DNA from: Echinarachnius parma
Taxonomy: Eukaryota > Echinodermata > Echinoidea > Clypeasteroida > Echinarachniidae
Assembly: GCA_037951105.1 (NCBI GenBank)
Contig: JBAMJV010007761.1
Span: 1 to 64,000 of the forward strand
DNA length: 64,000 bases
Direction: 5' to 3'
Shown here piece by piece: positions 46,401 through 55,957 of the stretch. Within the stretch, counting starts at the first letter, position 1. The number at the start of each line of letters is the position of its first letter. The notes under the pieces were generated by a model. It searched no databases and was not told where the DNA came from. It saw only the letters and a program-made list of their open reading frames with translations. A program made the position numbers and the translations under genes.

Positions 46401-49400
46401 ACTGGATGGTCGTTCCGGATCCATTCAATCCCACTCTGCGATCGTATGACAAGAAGCACCCAAGTGTTTCGGTTTGAGATGTGACAACGGAGACTGTTAT
46501 TCTTAACGTGGATGTCGCGTCTCTGCTCTTAGAGACAATTATGGTTGAATGTGAAGGAATTATCATTCCGTCTTCCCCTCTCCATTCTAAAAACGCGTAT
46601 TTCGGAACGTAGGAGCTGTGAATTTTACATGTGAGATTTTGGGCAACGTTCTTCTGTGTACGATACATGCATTTTCCTTGTTCAAAAGACTGCTCGCACT
46701 GCAGAATTGTAGGAGCTATTTCTTCCGTTGGAACTAAAAAGATAGAGAGGGAGAAATACGATAAGCCGTCTAAAATATATAAATTAAACATGTTCCTGTT
46801 ACAACTTGTAATAAAAGCTGACATAGAACGCTAGAGGTTTCAATGTCAAATTAGTTTGTGGTACCTAACCATGTACATTCATTTCAAAAAGTACGCAAGG
46901 ACGAACAAAAAAAAGTTTATGGTTTATATTTACACCCCGACGATGATTCCCCTTTCCAGAATATCCTACATAAAACGTACCCGCTAATAATTAAGGGCCG
47001 GTCATACTTACGGTAGTGGACGTAGTGATCCGTAGGGTAATTTAATGTGGGTCAGACGCGGGGTAAGTACGTTAAACTAGGTTAAACTAAGTTGAACAAC
47101 GTGGAACTACGTTGAATTACGTTAAGGTACGGTGGATGGCCACGGAAGGGTACGGATATGTACGTTTAAGTACATTAAACTACGCTAGACTACGCTAATG
47201 TGGGTACAGCTTTCTCACGGACAGGTACGGAGTGGTACGTCCGACTACGCTTGAGTACGGGAGACTGCGGTAGCCACTACGCTGGACTACGCTAAAGAAC
47301 GTCAAACTACGGTAAATAGCAACTCCGCACGGAGTATAACAGCCAACCGGTGGTGTGGTACGGCCATTGCGCTTTACGGCCATTGCGCTTGTTTTTCAAA
47401 CATAGCAGGTCTGTGAAATTTGTCTTATTTTTTTAAATTAAAAATATCTGGATCAAGACTGTCGATGCTGGTTTTGTGCACGGTAAAGTACGTTAGAGTA
47501 CGCTAGAGTACATTTAAGTACGTAACGAATTACGTTAGACTACGCTAGACTTCGTTAGACTACGCTAGACTTCGTTAGACTACGTTAGACTGCGTTAAAC
47601 TTCGGTTTAGTACGTTATTACTACGGATGCCTTTAACGTACCGCTCTTTTGAACATGTTCAAAAATTACATCGAAGATCAAGGCTCCCCCGAGTTAATAC
47701 CAAGTTAGCATCACAGACAACTACGGTACGATACGGATGCTAGTACGTTCAACTACCTTCAACTTCGTTCAACTACGATCAACAACGTTAGCCACCACTA
47801 CGTTCAACTACGTCCACTACCGCAAGTATGACCGGCCTGTTCCCTAGCTTCATGAACCTCAACATCAACCGATATTACCCTGAAATACAGAAAGGAATTA
47901 AATATTTGTAGTGGAGGTGTTGTGGAACGATCGTATAGCTAGGCGCTTAAGTACAAACCACGGAAGCCGATTTCGAACTAAAGTCAAAGCCCCAGTACAG
48001 CACCCGGTCATTAAGCAAAGCTGCTCCCCACCGAGGTGCAATATGGATACTTGGCATGAATGGGGGGCTTATGCCGAAAGGGTGGGTAGCGTCGCGTCGC
48101 GTCGCGTTGACTGGAACGCGACCATTCGTCCAAAGCCCCCCCGGTTTTGCCGAAAAGGTGTGTTGGGGGCGTCACGTTGCGTCGCGTTGACTGGAACGCG
48201 ACCATTCGTCCAAAGCCCCCCCCCCCCCAGTTTTGCGTTGGAAGCACTGATTTCCCGTTGACAAAAAAATCATGCGATTCGGCATATCTCAGCCAATTCT
48301 TAACATAATTAATTGATTTTGGGGGTATTTGGACATTATGTTGTATTCTCTTTCGGTAAATGAAGTTCAAATTTGAAAATTAAACAATTAAGATTTGTAT
48401 GACGTCATATCTTGTGTACTCAGTTTGCTCAAGAGTAACCATCGAAGCCTTGGAATAGTTCACCTTCGGATCGAATTAAATTGTGTGTAATCGAAACTTG
48501 AAATGACACAAACCTGAATGATGGTGGTCAGACCAATGGCGTACCCAGGATTTTTTTCAGGGGGGGGGGGGAATGTCGTCTGACAAATTTATGTAAGCAG
48601 GGGGGGGGGGGGGGGGGAGTGGCCGTATACATTTTTTGAAGCCGAGACAAAGTACATTTACAATTTTCGAGGGCTTATATGTGGTCTCGAGACCAGCTAC
48701 AAATTGTAAAGAAGGGGTTCAAACCCCCAAAACAGTCATTATTTGGTCAAAGGAGGGGGGGGGGGGTGGGAGTTGAACCCCTTCCCCCCCCCCCCCCCAA
48801 AAAAAAATATATATATATATAAATAAAAATCCCCTCCTCTGGGTACGCCTATGGATCAGACTCAAATTAATTAACTCCGATGGTAAACTATTCCAAGTCT
48901 TAGATGTAGAATCTTTAGTAAATGTCTATTTTGATACAAATTAGGCCCTTCATAAGTTTGTTATACTTTCAGTTACACGTGTTACACATAATAATTGTTT
49001 GTAAGATAATGAAAAACTGGGTGTCAAATTTGAAAGATCATAATATTTTAATGACATAATAAACTTGATTTGATTAAAATCGGTTCAAAAACGGCTGAAA
49101 TATCCATAAACGTAACCATTTGTAATAAATGTGGGGCCCCACAATTATTCAATAATTTTGAACCAACCGTTACAAAAATATTTAAAATGCTTCCTCTTTT
49201 CAACAATTTTAAAAAGAAGTTTTTTTAAAATTCTTGATTATCTCTCTATCTAATCAATATTTTGACAAACCATCACATGCACAATATTTTATTTTAAATG
49301 GTTGAAACCAATGAGTTTTTAGAGAGCGCCCACTTGCGTTTGAAAGGCTCTTTTTGAATGATAACAGGCTCTTTACTTAGTCGTTTGTAATTTTATATTC

Positions 49401-52400
49401 CTTTCGAGCATGGTGGAGTTATAACTATTAGTTTGTTATGTAATGGTGCAGGTTTTGGTTACTAAAATTCAGTTTGACCAAAACTGCATTCTCTTTACCA
49501 GAACTCAACTATTCCTTTAAATAGATGTAGCGTCAAATGTAACTTGTTGCGTAAAGCTCGTAATAATTCGCGTTTAAAACTTAACAAACTGTGACTAATC
49601 GTGATTTAGCGGAAGGTAATTCACGTCGTACCTTACTCTTTGTAGATTAAAGTGTGAAACTGTGGATTGTGAATGTGACAGATTGTTGCAAGCAATTGCC
49701 AATCATATAAATGTACGTGTATAATCCCAATTAGCCCTCTTGTGTCATTTGTGATCTTGGCGGATACTCTAATATACAGTATCTGTGCACAAGACCAAAC
49801 AAAGCTGCATCTGCATTTACCACTCAGTGCTGTTACCTGCGATCAAATAAATTGAAGATCCACTATGTTTCACTCCACTCTCTGATAGGTAGGCGACGTT
49901 GCACCAAAAGCATTCAGGCACCAACACGCTGACATTTAAAGAACACTGCAAGGAATACGTGTTGTCATCATTTCTCGCGGGAGTTGACGTTTTCGATAAT
50001 GCGGAAGCATCACCTTTTCGTCGCCACTCCATTACTGCTTCATCTGCTGGGTAGAAACCACGCATCTCACACGACAGGTATTCAGGCTTCCCTGCCGACA
50101 CGGATATCTCACAGTCCGCCAGGGGCCCTGAATCATTGCACTGGTTGATGACAGGATTTGGATGGACCGGTGGCACTTTAAAGGAAACAAAAAAATCTTC
50201 TCAGACAATATCATAAGTTTTCGTTTTCATATTAATGAACCATATTTTGCTTGTGAATTAAAACACACAATACAAATTCAGAGGCTGAGAAATATTCGAA
50301 CAAAACAATTTAATTGTTTGGTCAAAACCATGTCCTATTCGAGCAAAATAATGGCATGATATAGGACAAACTGTATATACAGGGTGGCCCCCCCCCCCCC
50401 CCCCCAAAAAAAAATAAAAAATAAAATAATAATAATAATAAAAAATAAATAAAAAATAATAAATAAATATATATATATATTTAAAAAACGGAACGGGGCA
50501 CTTCCATTAGAGGCAAAATTGTCACTTTTCAAAAGTCACAAGAGTCATGTGACTTTTGAAAAGTTCCAATTTTGCCTTTAATGTGCGCTCACTCATGCAT
50601 GACTCACAGGGAAGTTAGTCAATTAATGTAGAAACAATCCTGCCAAGTTATTTTGCTCCAAATTTGTTTGTTAAAAAGTTACGCTATTTTGATTAGGGGG
50701 GACTTACTTTTTGTTGTTGTGTTTATAATGTATGTTTCCGTAAACTACATGACTTTGCCCTATATGTAGTTGCCCTATACAGGGTAGCCCAAAAAAACGG
50801 AACGGATCACTTCCCAAAATATTAGTAATACAAAGTTATGTCCATTGGATAGAGTGTCCTTTCCAAATGATACCAAGAACAGTAATTTGGACGAGTAGTT
50901 GTAGGACCATGTCAGGTTCCCATTTTTGTCATTTTTACCAAGTCACTGCCTACGGAGGGACTTACTTTTTTTGTTGCGTTTAATTGATCAGTATTGTTAC
51001 AAATTAATAAACCCCCCCCCCCAAAAAAAAAAAAGGCCCTCCCTAATCAAAATAACGTAATTTCGATAATAACGATAATCAAAATAACGATAATTTCATC
51101 CCTGTACAAAGTAAGTGCAATGAGTACGTAAATATCACTTTGCTTAGTTGCTCACATCTCAGCCAAAACACATTTAATTAACGTGACATTTCCACACATT
51201 ACCTTGTGGACATATCATATGACACCAATACTCATCGTCTTTTGCACTTGTCAAGAAAGTTAATAGATCCCTTTAACAGCGTGAAGGGATTATCATTATA
51301 TTCCCATGCATGCAATACTTACCACACTAAGTGTATGAATATTATTTGGAAAATCCGTATAATACAAGAAAAATGAAGGGGCATTTTTTGTCATGCCAAA
51401 AAGGGCAGAACATGGACAATCTTTCATTTTATTTCAGGGATCATAAATTAGGTATAGTATGCATTTCGAGATACGAAGACTTGATAGACTCCACCTTATT
51501 AAGATCAGCCTTAAAATTTATTTGAACGTTAGTCATTACGTATTATAGTATTTAGTGAATTTCTCCCAAATGTATATAATGTATATTCTGTATATTCTGT
51601 ATATAATGTATATACTTCTCGCTTATAATGTATATTCTGTTTATACATTTTGTGATATTATTATGTTAATGCCTAATATTGTGAATACTTAATATATAGC
51701 TGGTTCATGTAGTCATAGTTTATTTACTTACTTAAATGAGCGAATATTATTCATCACATCAGCGATAGTTCTTATGTCTGCTTTACCAATTTCTATGTGT
51801 GTTAATATTTCTTATCATGACTGTGTTCTTGTTATCTTTGAAGATTTGGTAATACAGTTATTCATTCATTAATTGATTTCCTTGAATAGAATGCACATCA
51901 ATTTAAATTAAAATGTAATAAGCAAAATCTGAAAAATGGTAGATGCAACATGTATTTCAATGTTCTCCTATGTCAACTAGATGATTTGTGAAAATCCCAT
52001 GTTAACTGAACATGACGTAATAAGGAAATAATAATTGTTATTTTTATAATCCATTGTCATAAGTTTGTACACGGGTAAAATGATCCATGGGATTTTTCTA
52101 AGTATATCTATTCAAATTATATATATTCAAATAACAAAGAAAGCATTAACAAATCCAAAGGTATTTATATACTTCCATTAGTAACAAAGAACCAGGTATG
52201 AAAGGATCACTATGTAAATTTAGTTGGTATGTAGACGTAGCTCTATGGACGGTTTTGGAGCACATACCATGTCTCAACTCTCAACACATAATGTACGCTC
52301 CTAACAACAATTTTTATGATTTGGTTCATTGGCTGACTATAAGAACACAACGAAATTACTTCAAAACGAATCAAATCCAAACTCTATACGAATAGCATTC

Positions 52401-52802
52401 GACTCTGAAGTTTAGAATATAATAATTATTCTTACCAATAACACGTAACTTCGTAAACACATCCAGTAGTGCTGAGGCGAACACGGAGCACTTATAATAA
52501 CCGTCATCTGACAGGGATAGATTCCTGATGATAAGCGTTGGCAAGTTGTCGTCTAAATCGACACGATTAGATGAATAGCCATTTCCATAAACCATAGATT
52601 CTCCAGAAGTTTGTTGTATTACGAAGTCCCAGACTGCTCCATTCTGATGGAACCAAATAGTTGATGTAACTTGTCCGAACCCATATTGGCAAGGTAGCTC
52701 AGCACTATCCCCTTTCAAGAATGAAATGACTTGTCCGATTTCTTCACAATTAACAAGAACCGTTAAGATGAGCGCTGTAAGTAAAATGTTGAAATTAAAC
52801 AT
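37212..52802 (-). CDS. Ig-superfamily transmembrane receptor with cytoplasmic IFI44-like GTPase, nine-exon gene model
   Basis: The exons are 52802-52436, 50175-49837, 46733-46392, 44906-44784, 42977-42894, 42795-42421, 40790-40628, 39477-39404 and 37495-37212. They join without a stop into 2151 nt, giving 716 residues. Domain order is signal peptide (about 1-20), V-set Ig (about 21-122), C-type Ig (123-235), C-type Ig (236-349), transmembrane helix (358-378), linker, then a P-loop GTPase (about 419-716) with GEASVGKS at 445-452, DNRG at 523-526 and THAD at 631-634. The first seven exons, through the P-loop exon, all end in phase 1; the last two junctions are phase 2 and phase 1. The family comparison for the GTPase is interferon-induced protein 44 (IFI44/IFI44L), recognised from motif spacing and not from a database search. 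A role as an innate immune surface receptor is inferred. Exon 5 is the least certain piece, and leaving it out keeps the frame. Confidence 0.82.
37897..38029. mobile_element. Hairpin MITE, GGGCCCCGTTGCAG termini
   Basis: GGGCCCCGTTGCAGAAAGAG and its inverted copy enclose a 40-bp loop. Both arms contain the palindrome CAATCGATTG. Confidence 0.9.
38137..39026. mobile_element. Foldback element with long arms and TA duplication
   Basis: Ends CAGACTGTC / GACAGTCTG flanked by TA. Arms of over 300 bp match inverted (CATTTGATGTACAACTTATG, GGAAAGTGGTGTTACC). It lies in intron 8 of the receptor gene. Tc1/mariner-like. Confidence 0.85.
39066..39145 (-). repeat. tRNA-derived SINE head, decayed copy
   Basis: Shares CTAGCAATC.GGA.GTCTCGGG and a following TCGATTC with 30455-30522. 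It lies in intron 8 of the receptor gene. Confidence 0.5.
39404..39477 (-). CDS. Receptor exon 8: short helical GTPase exon
   Basis: This 74-nt exon has acceptor ATATTTGTTTTGCAG and donor GGATTAG/GTATGT. It enters in phase 2 and leaves in phase 1, exactly what exons 7 and 9 require. It encodes GSTCLDTMDDDGAEKLRNTI and a few further residues, an acidic turn and a basic helix between the ILVLK strand and the G4 strand. There is no diagnostic motif; the support is position, splice sites and frame. Confidence 0.78.
39627..39772. mobile_element. MITE family K, internally deleted copy
   Basis: AAAGGGATAGTTCAGCTTTG / CTCAACTATCCCTTT, with only the first 100 bp of interior left. Confidence 0.8.
39785..39827 (+). 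repeat. Poly-G / poly-C tract
   Basis: Long G run, then a C run after a 14-base spacer. Confidence 0.9.
40000..40410 (+). repeat. Repeated GGTCGCTTCGCTCCCTC segment, two copies
   Basis: Copies at about 40000-40080 and 40335-40405 share CCTACCGTG, CACCCTCC and CGCTTCGCTCCCTC. The readings across it (40162-40605 minus among them) are repeat artefacts. Confidence 0.6.
40628..40790 (-). CDS. Receptor exon 7: GTPase continuation
   Basis: The acceptor is GGTTATGCTACAG and the donor TTGAA/GTAAGTT. It enters in phase 1 and leaves in phase 2. An acidic, Trp-containing stretch (SGWEDVNWKGDLDRNEE) is followed by a proline-rich turn and LTNAILVLK. The last piece is a hydrophobic strand, probably the one before the G4 region (IFI44 members have a similar HCVVFV-type strand). 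It was placed by splice sites and frame continuity. Confidence 0.8.
41175..42167. mobile_element. Foldback element, ACTCCGCAAAAAAAGAAAC termini
   Basis: ACTCCGCAAAAAAAGAAACT / AGTTTCTTTTTTGCGGAGT next to TA. Further inner arms match (GACCTTGCTAGTG-like and CAAAAATAGCAAAA). About 1 kb, in intron 6 of the receptor gene. Confidence 0.85.
42421..42795 (-). CDS. Receptor exon 6: P-loop GTPase core (G1 and G3)
   Basis: The acceptor is TTTCTAACTTTAG and the donor ATAA/GTAAGA, phase 1-1, 125 codons. QIGLVGEASVGKSSLINTVL contains a textbook Walker A/G1 (GxxxxGKS). TIRDNRGWNDW supplies a DxxG G3 motif after an extended strand, at the spacing expected of IFI44-like and septin/dynamin-related GTPases. 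VQEIYRLKSNIL before the P-loop matches the helix that leads into this domain in IFI44-like proteins. The domain should lie on the cytoplasmic face. GTP binding is likely; hydrolysis is unproven. Confidence 0.88.
42894..42977 (-). CDS. Receptor exon 5 (tentative): juxtamembrane linker
   Basis: The donor CAACAG/GTAAAT is strong. The acceptor CCTAAAG is weak, with little pyrimidine tract. With these sites the exon is 84 nt, phase 1-1, and open. It contains LFDDFPKMKLTYVDQIST, a polar stretch of the kind that precedes the P-loop domain in IFI44-like proteins. A different acceptor, or skipping of this exon, leaves the rest of the model unchanged. Confidence 0.5.
43071..44194. mobile_element. AAAGGGACAG element interrupted by a nested MITE
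   Basis: Ends AAAGGGACAGGG / CCTGACCCTTT. Flanks inside it (CAGTTTCCAGTTGACGGATG, GGTCACGTAG, GAAAAAGAGATTTCAAGCCC) match 59908-60543 throughout. The 43262-43801 insert is absent there. In intron 5 / 4 of the receptor gene. Confidence 0.85.
43262..43801. mobile_element. CAGGGTGG mariner-type MITE, intact, nested
   Basis: CAGGGTGGACCAGAAATAAC / GTTATTTCTGGGCCACCCTG, with arms of about 190 bp and TA on both sides. The homologous site at 60085-60100 reads straight through as CATAATATTACAAC, confirming ends and target duplication. Confidence 0.92.
44784..44906 (-). CDS. Receptor exon 4: transmembrane segment
   Basis: This short exon has acceptor TTTCTTCCACAG and donor AAATG/GTAAAT, phase 1-1, 41 codons. 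The translation begins NSPSGTR and runs into LIVVTVLMIVLILLSATAIG, about 20 uncharged residues. VRC and a polar stretch ending GNTTN follow. The Arg and Cys after the helix suit an inner-face stop-transfer and palmitoylation. It follows the Ig exons directly and precedes the GTPase exons, so the topology is type I. Confidence 0.85.
45130..45484. repeat. Repeat X, inverted copy
   Basis: TGACAAGTGCAAA through TTCCCTTTAA matches 18435-18800 in reverse. Confidence 0.7.
45737..46198. mobile_element. TIR element, AAAGTGATCCAAGTAAAGTG termini
   Basis: AAAGTGATCCAAGTAAAGTG / CACTTTACTTGGATCACTTT. Internal parts are shared with 14510 and 8451. In intron 3 of the receptor gene. Confidence 0.85.
46392..46733 (-). 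CDS. Receptor exon 3: second C-type Ig domain
   Basis: The acceptor is CTCTCTATCTTTTTAG and the donor ACAG/GTAAAA, phase 1-1, 114 codons. Cysteines at positions 13, 22 and 36 and Trp at 51 match exon 2 exactly. The distal Cys is at 93 (LGCFLSY) instead of 92, which marks the two exons as a tandem duplication. It lacks GFYP, with SSYVP in its place. STLRITVSV forms the predicted E strand. N-glycosylation sequons occur at NLT and NGS. This is the membrane-proximal ectodomain. Confidence 0.87.
46995..47842. mobile_element. Word-array TIR element, TACGTTAGACTACG family
   Basis: GGGCCGGTCATACTTACGGT / GGTAGTGGACGTAGT ends, inverted at ACTACCGCAAGTATGACCGG. The interior is dense with TACGTTARACTACGCT words. 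In intron 2 of the receptor gene. Confidence 0.85.
48085..48235 (+). repeat. Two-copy repeat
   Basis: GTTGACTGGAACGCGACCAT and TTCGTCCAAAGCCCCCC occur at about 48105 and 48188. Confidence 0.8.
48533..48860. repeat. G/C-tract repeat with GGCGTACCCAGGA ends
   Basis: CCAATGGCGTACCCAGGA and, inverted, GGGTACGCCTATGG bracket several G and C runs. Confidence 0.75.
48985..49521. mobile_element. MITE family K, copy 5 (one end decayed)
   Basis: Central GTGGGGCCCCACAAT and terminal AACTCAACTATTCCTTTA are clear; the left terminus is lost. Confidence 0.75.
49837..50175 (-). CDS. Receptor exon 2: C1-like Ig domain with GFYP motif
   Basis: The acceptor is TTTCCTTTAAAG and the donor GCAG/GTAACA, phase 1-1, 113 codons. 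Within the exon, Cys is at positions 13, 22 and 36, Trp at 51, and the partner Cys at 92 (FWCNV). The segment CEMRGFYPADEAVMEW closely follows the Cys-x3-GFYP-x7-Trp pattern of C1-set domains such as MHC alpha-3 and immunoglobulin constant domains. TYSLQCSLNVSV resembles their E-F strand region. An N-glycosylation sequon (NVS) is present. The extra Cys13/Cys22 pair, shared with exon 3, suggests a second disulfide. It could also be a C2/I-type fold that has converged on GFYP. Confidence 0.88.
50380..50580. mobile_element. Decayed CAGGGTGG MITE end, low-complexity run and palindrome
   Basis: TACAGGGTGGCC, then a C run and A/T-rich low complexity, AACGGAACGGGGCACTTCC, and the hairpin CAAAATTGTCACTTTTCAAA / TTTGAAAAGTTCCAATTTTG at 50514-50575. 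Confidence 0.65.
50780..50960. mobile_element. CAGGGTAGCCC MITE, truncated
   Basis: The left terminus with TA, AACGGAACGGATCACTTCCC and ATTGGATAGAGTGTCCTTTC match 43262-43440; the right half is missing. Confidence 0.7.
51105..51265. repeat. Repeat X, partial copy
   Basis: ACAAAGTAAGTGCAATGAG, CACACATTACCTTGTGGACA and TTTTGCACTTGTCAAGAAA. Confidence 0.65.
51266..52200. other. AT-rich intron 1 sequence of the receptor gene
   Basis: TATAATGTATAT-type low complexity at 51565-51640. No extra Ig exon was seen in this intron. Confidence 0.4.
52436..52802 (-). CDS. Receptor exon 1: signal peptide and V-set Ig domain
   Basis: The exon starts at ATG 52802 with a hydrophobic leader (FNFNILLTALILTVLV), so the protein is expected to enter the secretory pathway. 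The Ig fold shows Cys38 (LPCQY), Trp50 (TIWFH) and Cys105 in DDGYYKC, the classic DxGxYxC of V-set domains. It ends ATTG before GTAAGAATA, phase 1. A good acceptor (TTTTACTTACAG) lies inside the leader at 52776/52775, also in phase 1. The leader may therefore be split, with a separate upstream signal exon and an exon start at 52774. Ligand unknown. Confidence 0.85.
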
Positions 52803-54233
52803 GGAGCTTTCATTTGCAGACTATCTGTGCAATGGTAAATTTGTTTTAAAAAGAGTTCACATTATTACTACTAACAAACAAACTATTTATGATAAAAGAA
52901 AATGCTAACATTATTGGCGGGCAGTAGACTTCAATATTATGTGCAATATTGATATTTAATCACCTGTCATGCCTAGAAGTAAAGTGCATTTAACACGATA
53001 ATGACTATTTAATCGTTTTAAATTAACTCACTTACATATTTGTGGTTATTTATGCAATATTATAAGGTCATTTAATCCATATTTGTATTCATACATCATT
53101 CATTCTTGACATATGAAGAAGGCGCTAAATCCACTTTTCATTAAAAAAAACATATATCAATACTTTTAGAAGCTACGCACCTATCTAGATATCCTACATA
53201 TGTGGACAAAATAAACAATAAGATACAGATATATTGAACTTATTTTCGTTTTCCCATAGATATGTGTACACAGTTCGACAAGGAATCCTGCTATTCTCCA
53301 AAGTTAAAAAAGTGGATTTATCTCTTGTGATATTGACAATATTATCTTAAAAACGAGATTTTTCACTTCCAATGATGTAAAAGTTCCGGAGTCGCAAAGA
53401 CATTCGACAAGTTGTTTTACTACTTTAGTATGATCATTGACTTGTTTGTGATTATCTTTATCTTCACCTTACAGTTCACCATTTGAACTATGTCAGCTTG
53501 AAACTTAATAATTAATAATATGAACATTGGAATGTTAGTTGTAATGAATTTTTTTTTTTCAAGTATACACACGCTAAAATTGTAATAATTTCGATTCGAA
53601 ATATGAGTACCTTATTAGCTCATAACGTATGCAGAGGCACATAATTGTTGGTCAATGTAACGTACACTCTTTACTTCAGTTTCATTATCGCACCCGTCGC
53701 GGCCAGACTGTAAATTGTTTCACACCTCATGGTAGCATAAAACTTACTTTTCTTTTATTGTTCATGCTATGAGGAAACCTGACAGTTTAGAGAATGGTTT
53801 GTACGTTTATTATATCTCCTTTACAGTGGACCAATCGAGTGACAACATATCTAATTTAGGTGCTAATTTTCTTCATGTGGCCAATTACTACGTATTCATA
53901 TTTGTTGTGATGGTGTGTTATTTTGTATGTGGTTTCCTTAAGGCGATATATTTAGAGCTTAATTCATCAAATTATTTAATTCATTGACTTATTAATCGTA
54001 GTCGTGGTGAGTATAATATTGTTTGTTTTAATACTTTGCAATAATGCGTTATGCTATATATAAATTCTTGAATAAAGAAATCCCCTTGCCGTCTCAAGAA
54101 TTCGGCTTTCACTTTGCATACAATTTGTATATTGCTAAGTAATTATTGTAATGACAAATTTATCCCTAATCATGGCTGCCTTACTCTGAATGTACGATAA
54201 CTAACAGTTAAATATAATATGCATTTATGTTTT
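52803..54233. other. Upstream of the receptor gene
   Basis: AT-rich. No second V-set exon or other gene recognised. The reading 53769-53987 plus has hydrophobic stretches but no splice or start context. Confidence 0.4.
52880..52895 (-). promoter_or_regulatory. Possible TATA-like element of the receptor gene
   Basis: The minus strand reads ATCATAAATAG about 80 nt upstream of the ATG at 52802. The region is AT-rich, so this may be chance. If the signal peptide is split by an intron, the real promoter lies elsewhere. Confidence 0.2.
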
Positions 54234-54235
54234 AA

Positions 54236-54779
54236 AGGAATATGATAGTTGAGTTTTGGTATAGAGGGCGCTACACCAAATAATTTTGTTGTGAGATAAT
54301 GAAAAACTGAGTGTCAAATTTGAAAGAGCAAACAATTTTAATCACAGATAAATTGTATTTGATTAAAATCGGTTCAGAAATGGCTGAAATATCCATAAAC
54401 ATAACCATTTGTAATAAATGTGGGGCCCCACAATTATTAGATTTGTTTTTGTTGATAATTTGTTTGTAATGATTCCTCTTTTCAAAAATGTACAAAAGAG
54501 GTTTTTAAATAGTTGTTGAGTATCTCTCTATCTAATCCCTATTTCAACAAAACATCACATGCACAATATTGTATTTAAAATAGTTGAAACCAATGAGTGA
54601 TTAGAGAGCGCCCTCTTGAGTTTTAACGGCTCTTTTAAGTCATTTGTAATGTTTTATTCCTTTCGAGCATGGTGGAGTTATAACTATTAGTCTGTAATGT
54701 GATGGTGCAGGTTTGGGTTATTACATTGAGTTTTACCAAAACTATACTCTCTTTACCAGAACTCAACTATCCCTTTAAG
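54236..54779. mobile_element. MITE family K, copy 6 (full length)
   Basis: GATAGTTGAGTTTTGGTATA at one end and CAGAACTCAACTATCCCTTT at the other, with central GTGGGGCCCCACAATTATT. Confidence 0.85.
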
Positions 54780-54888
54780 AAAAGAAATATTTTTTTTCAA
54801 AATCAACGGTCAATTATTATATCAGGGTATTATTATGTTGCTAGAAAATGTATAATTATACCTAATGCTGCACTATAAACAGGCCGAC

Positions 54889-55957
54889 CCAGGAAGAAAA
54901 CCCGATTGCAATTACCAATTGAAAACCAATTGAGTATATGGAAAATGAAACAATTGGTACCAATTGAAATTACCAATTGAAATTACCAATTGAAACGAAT
55001 TGGTACCGATTGAAAATTCCAAATTGGAAACCAAATGAAATCCCAATTAAAACTAGTCGGCAATTCGGAAGTATATGGGAAATGTGGTCCAAATCATGTG
55101 GGATACATTGACGTCAATGTATGATCAAACACATGTGGTCTATTTAGACTTCCTAAAGTGCAATGTGGCTGTGCCAGGTTAGGAATGAATTCACAATATA
55201 CATACATCATATTGCGAATGTATATCACATGTGTAGTATACACACAAAGTATTTATGAAGAAAAAAATTAAGTCAAATTCCACAGAAAATCAATTGTATA
55301 ACATGGTAAACATGTGATGCAAAGTTTGTCATAATAATTTGTACATGAAACAATAACGATTGACACATGAATAACGATAGAATTGTACTTCAAAACTGAT
55401 ATGTATTCATATTTCGTATGTTGTTGTTGAAATCAGTACACAAAACGGTTTCAATCGGTCACTATTGATTTCAATGGGTACATGAATACCAATTGCTTTC
55501 AATGGGTACCAATTGGTTTCAATGGGTACCAATTGGTTTCAATGGGTACCAATTCGTTTCAATGGGTATTGTGTACCAATTGGTTTAAATGGGTACCAAT
55601 TGGTTTAAATGGGTACCAATTGGTTTCAATTGGTACCAATTGAAACAACGATACCTATTAGATTTCAATTGTTACCAATTGAAACTTTGATACTTATTGA
55701 ACTGGTTTAAATTGGTACCAATTGAAACTACGATACCAATTGAAATTCAATTTGTACCAATGAAAAATTTGAAACCAATCGAATTCAATCAATGCCAATT
55801 CAAATTAATAGATGTGTTTTAAAATGTAACACTGGAATTACAATTTCAAACTGGAAAACTTTCATTATAACTGGTTTCTAATAAAAAACAAACAATTGGA
55901 ATTAGGTGATACCAATTGAAATTACCAATTGATTTCAATTGTTTTTTTCGTCCTGGG
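54889..55957. mobile_element. Word-array TIR element, ACCAATTG family
   Basis: CCCAGGAAGAAAACCCGATT and, inverted, CAATTGTTTTTTTCGTCCTGGG mark the ends. The interior carries dozens of ACCAATTGAAA / GGTACCAATTGG words. Confidence 0.85.
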
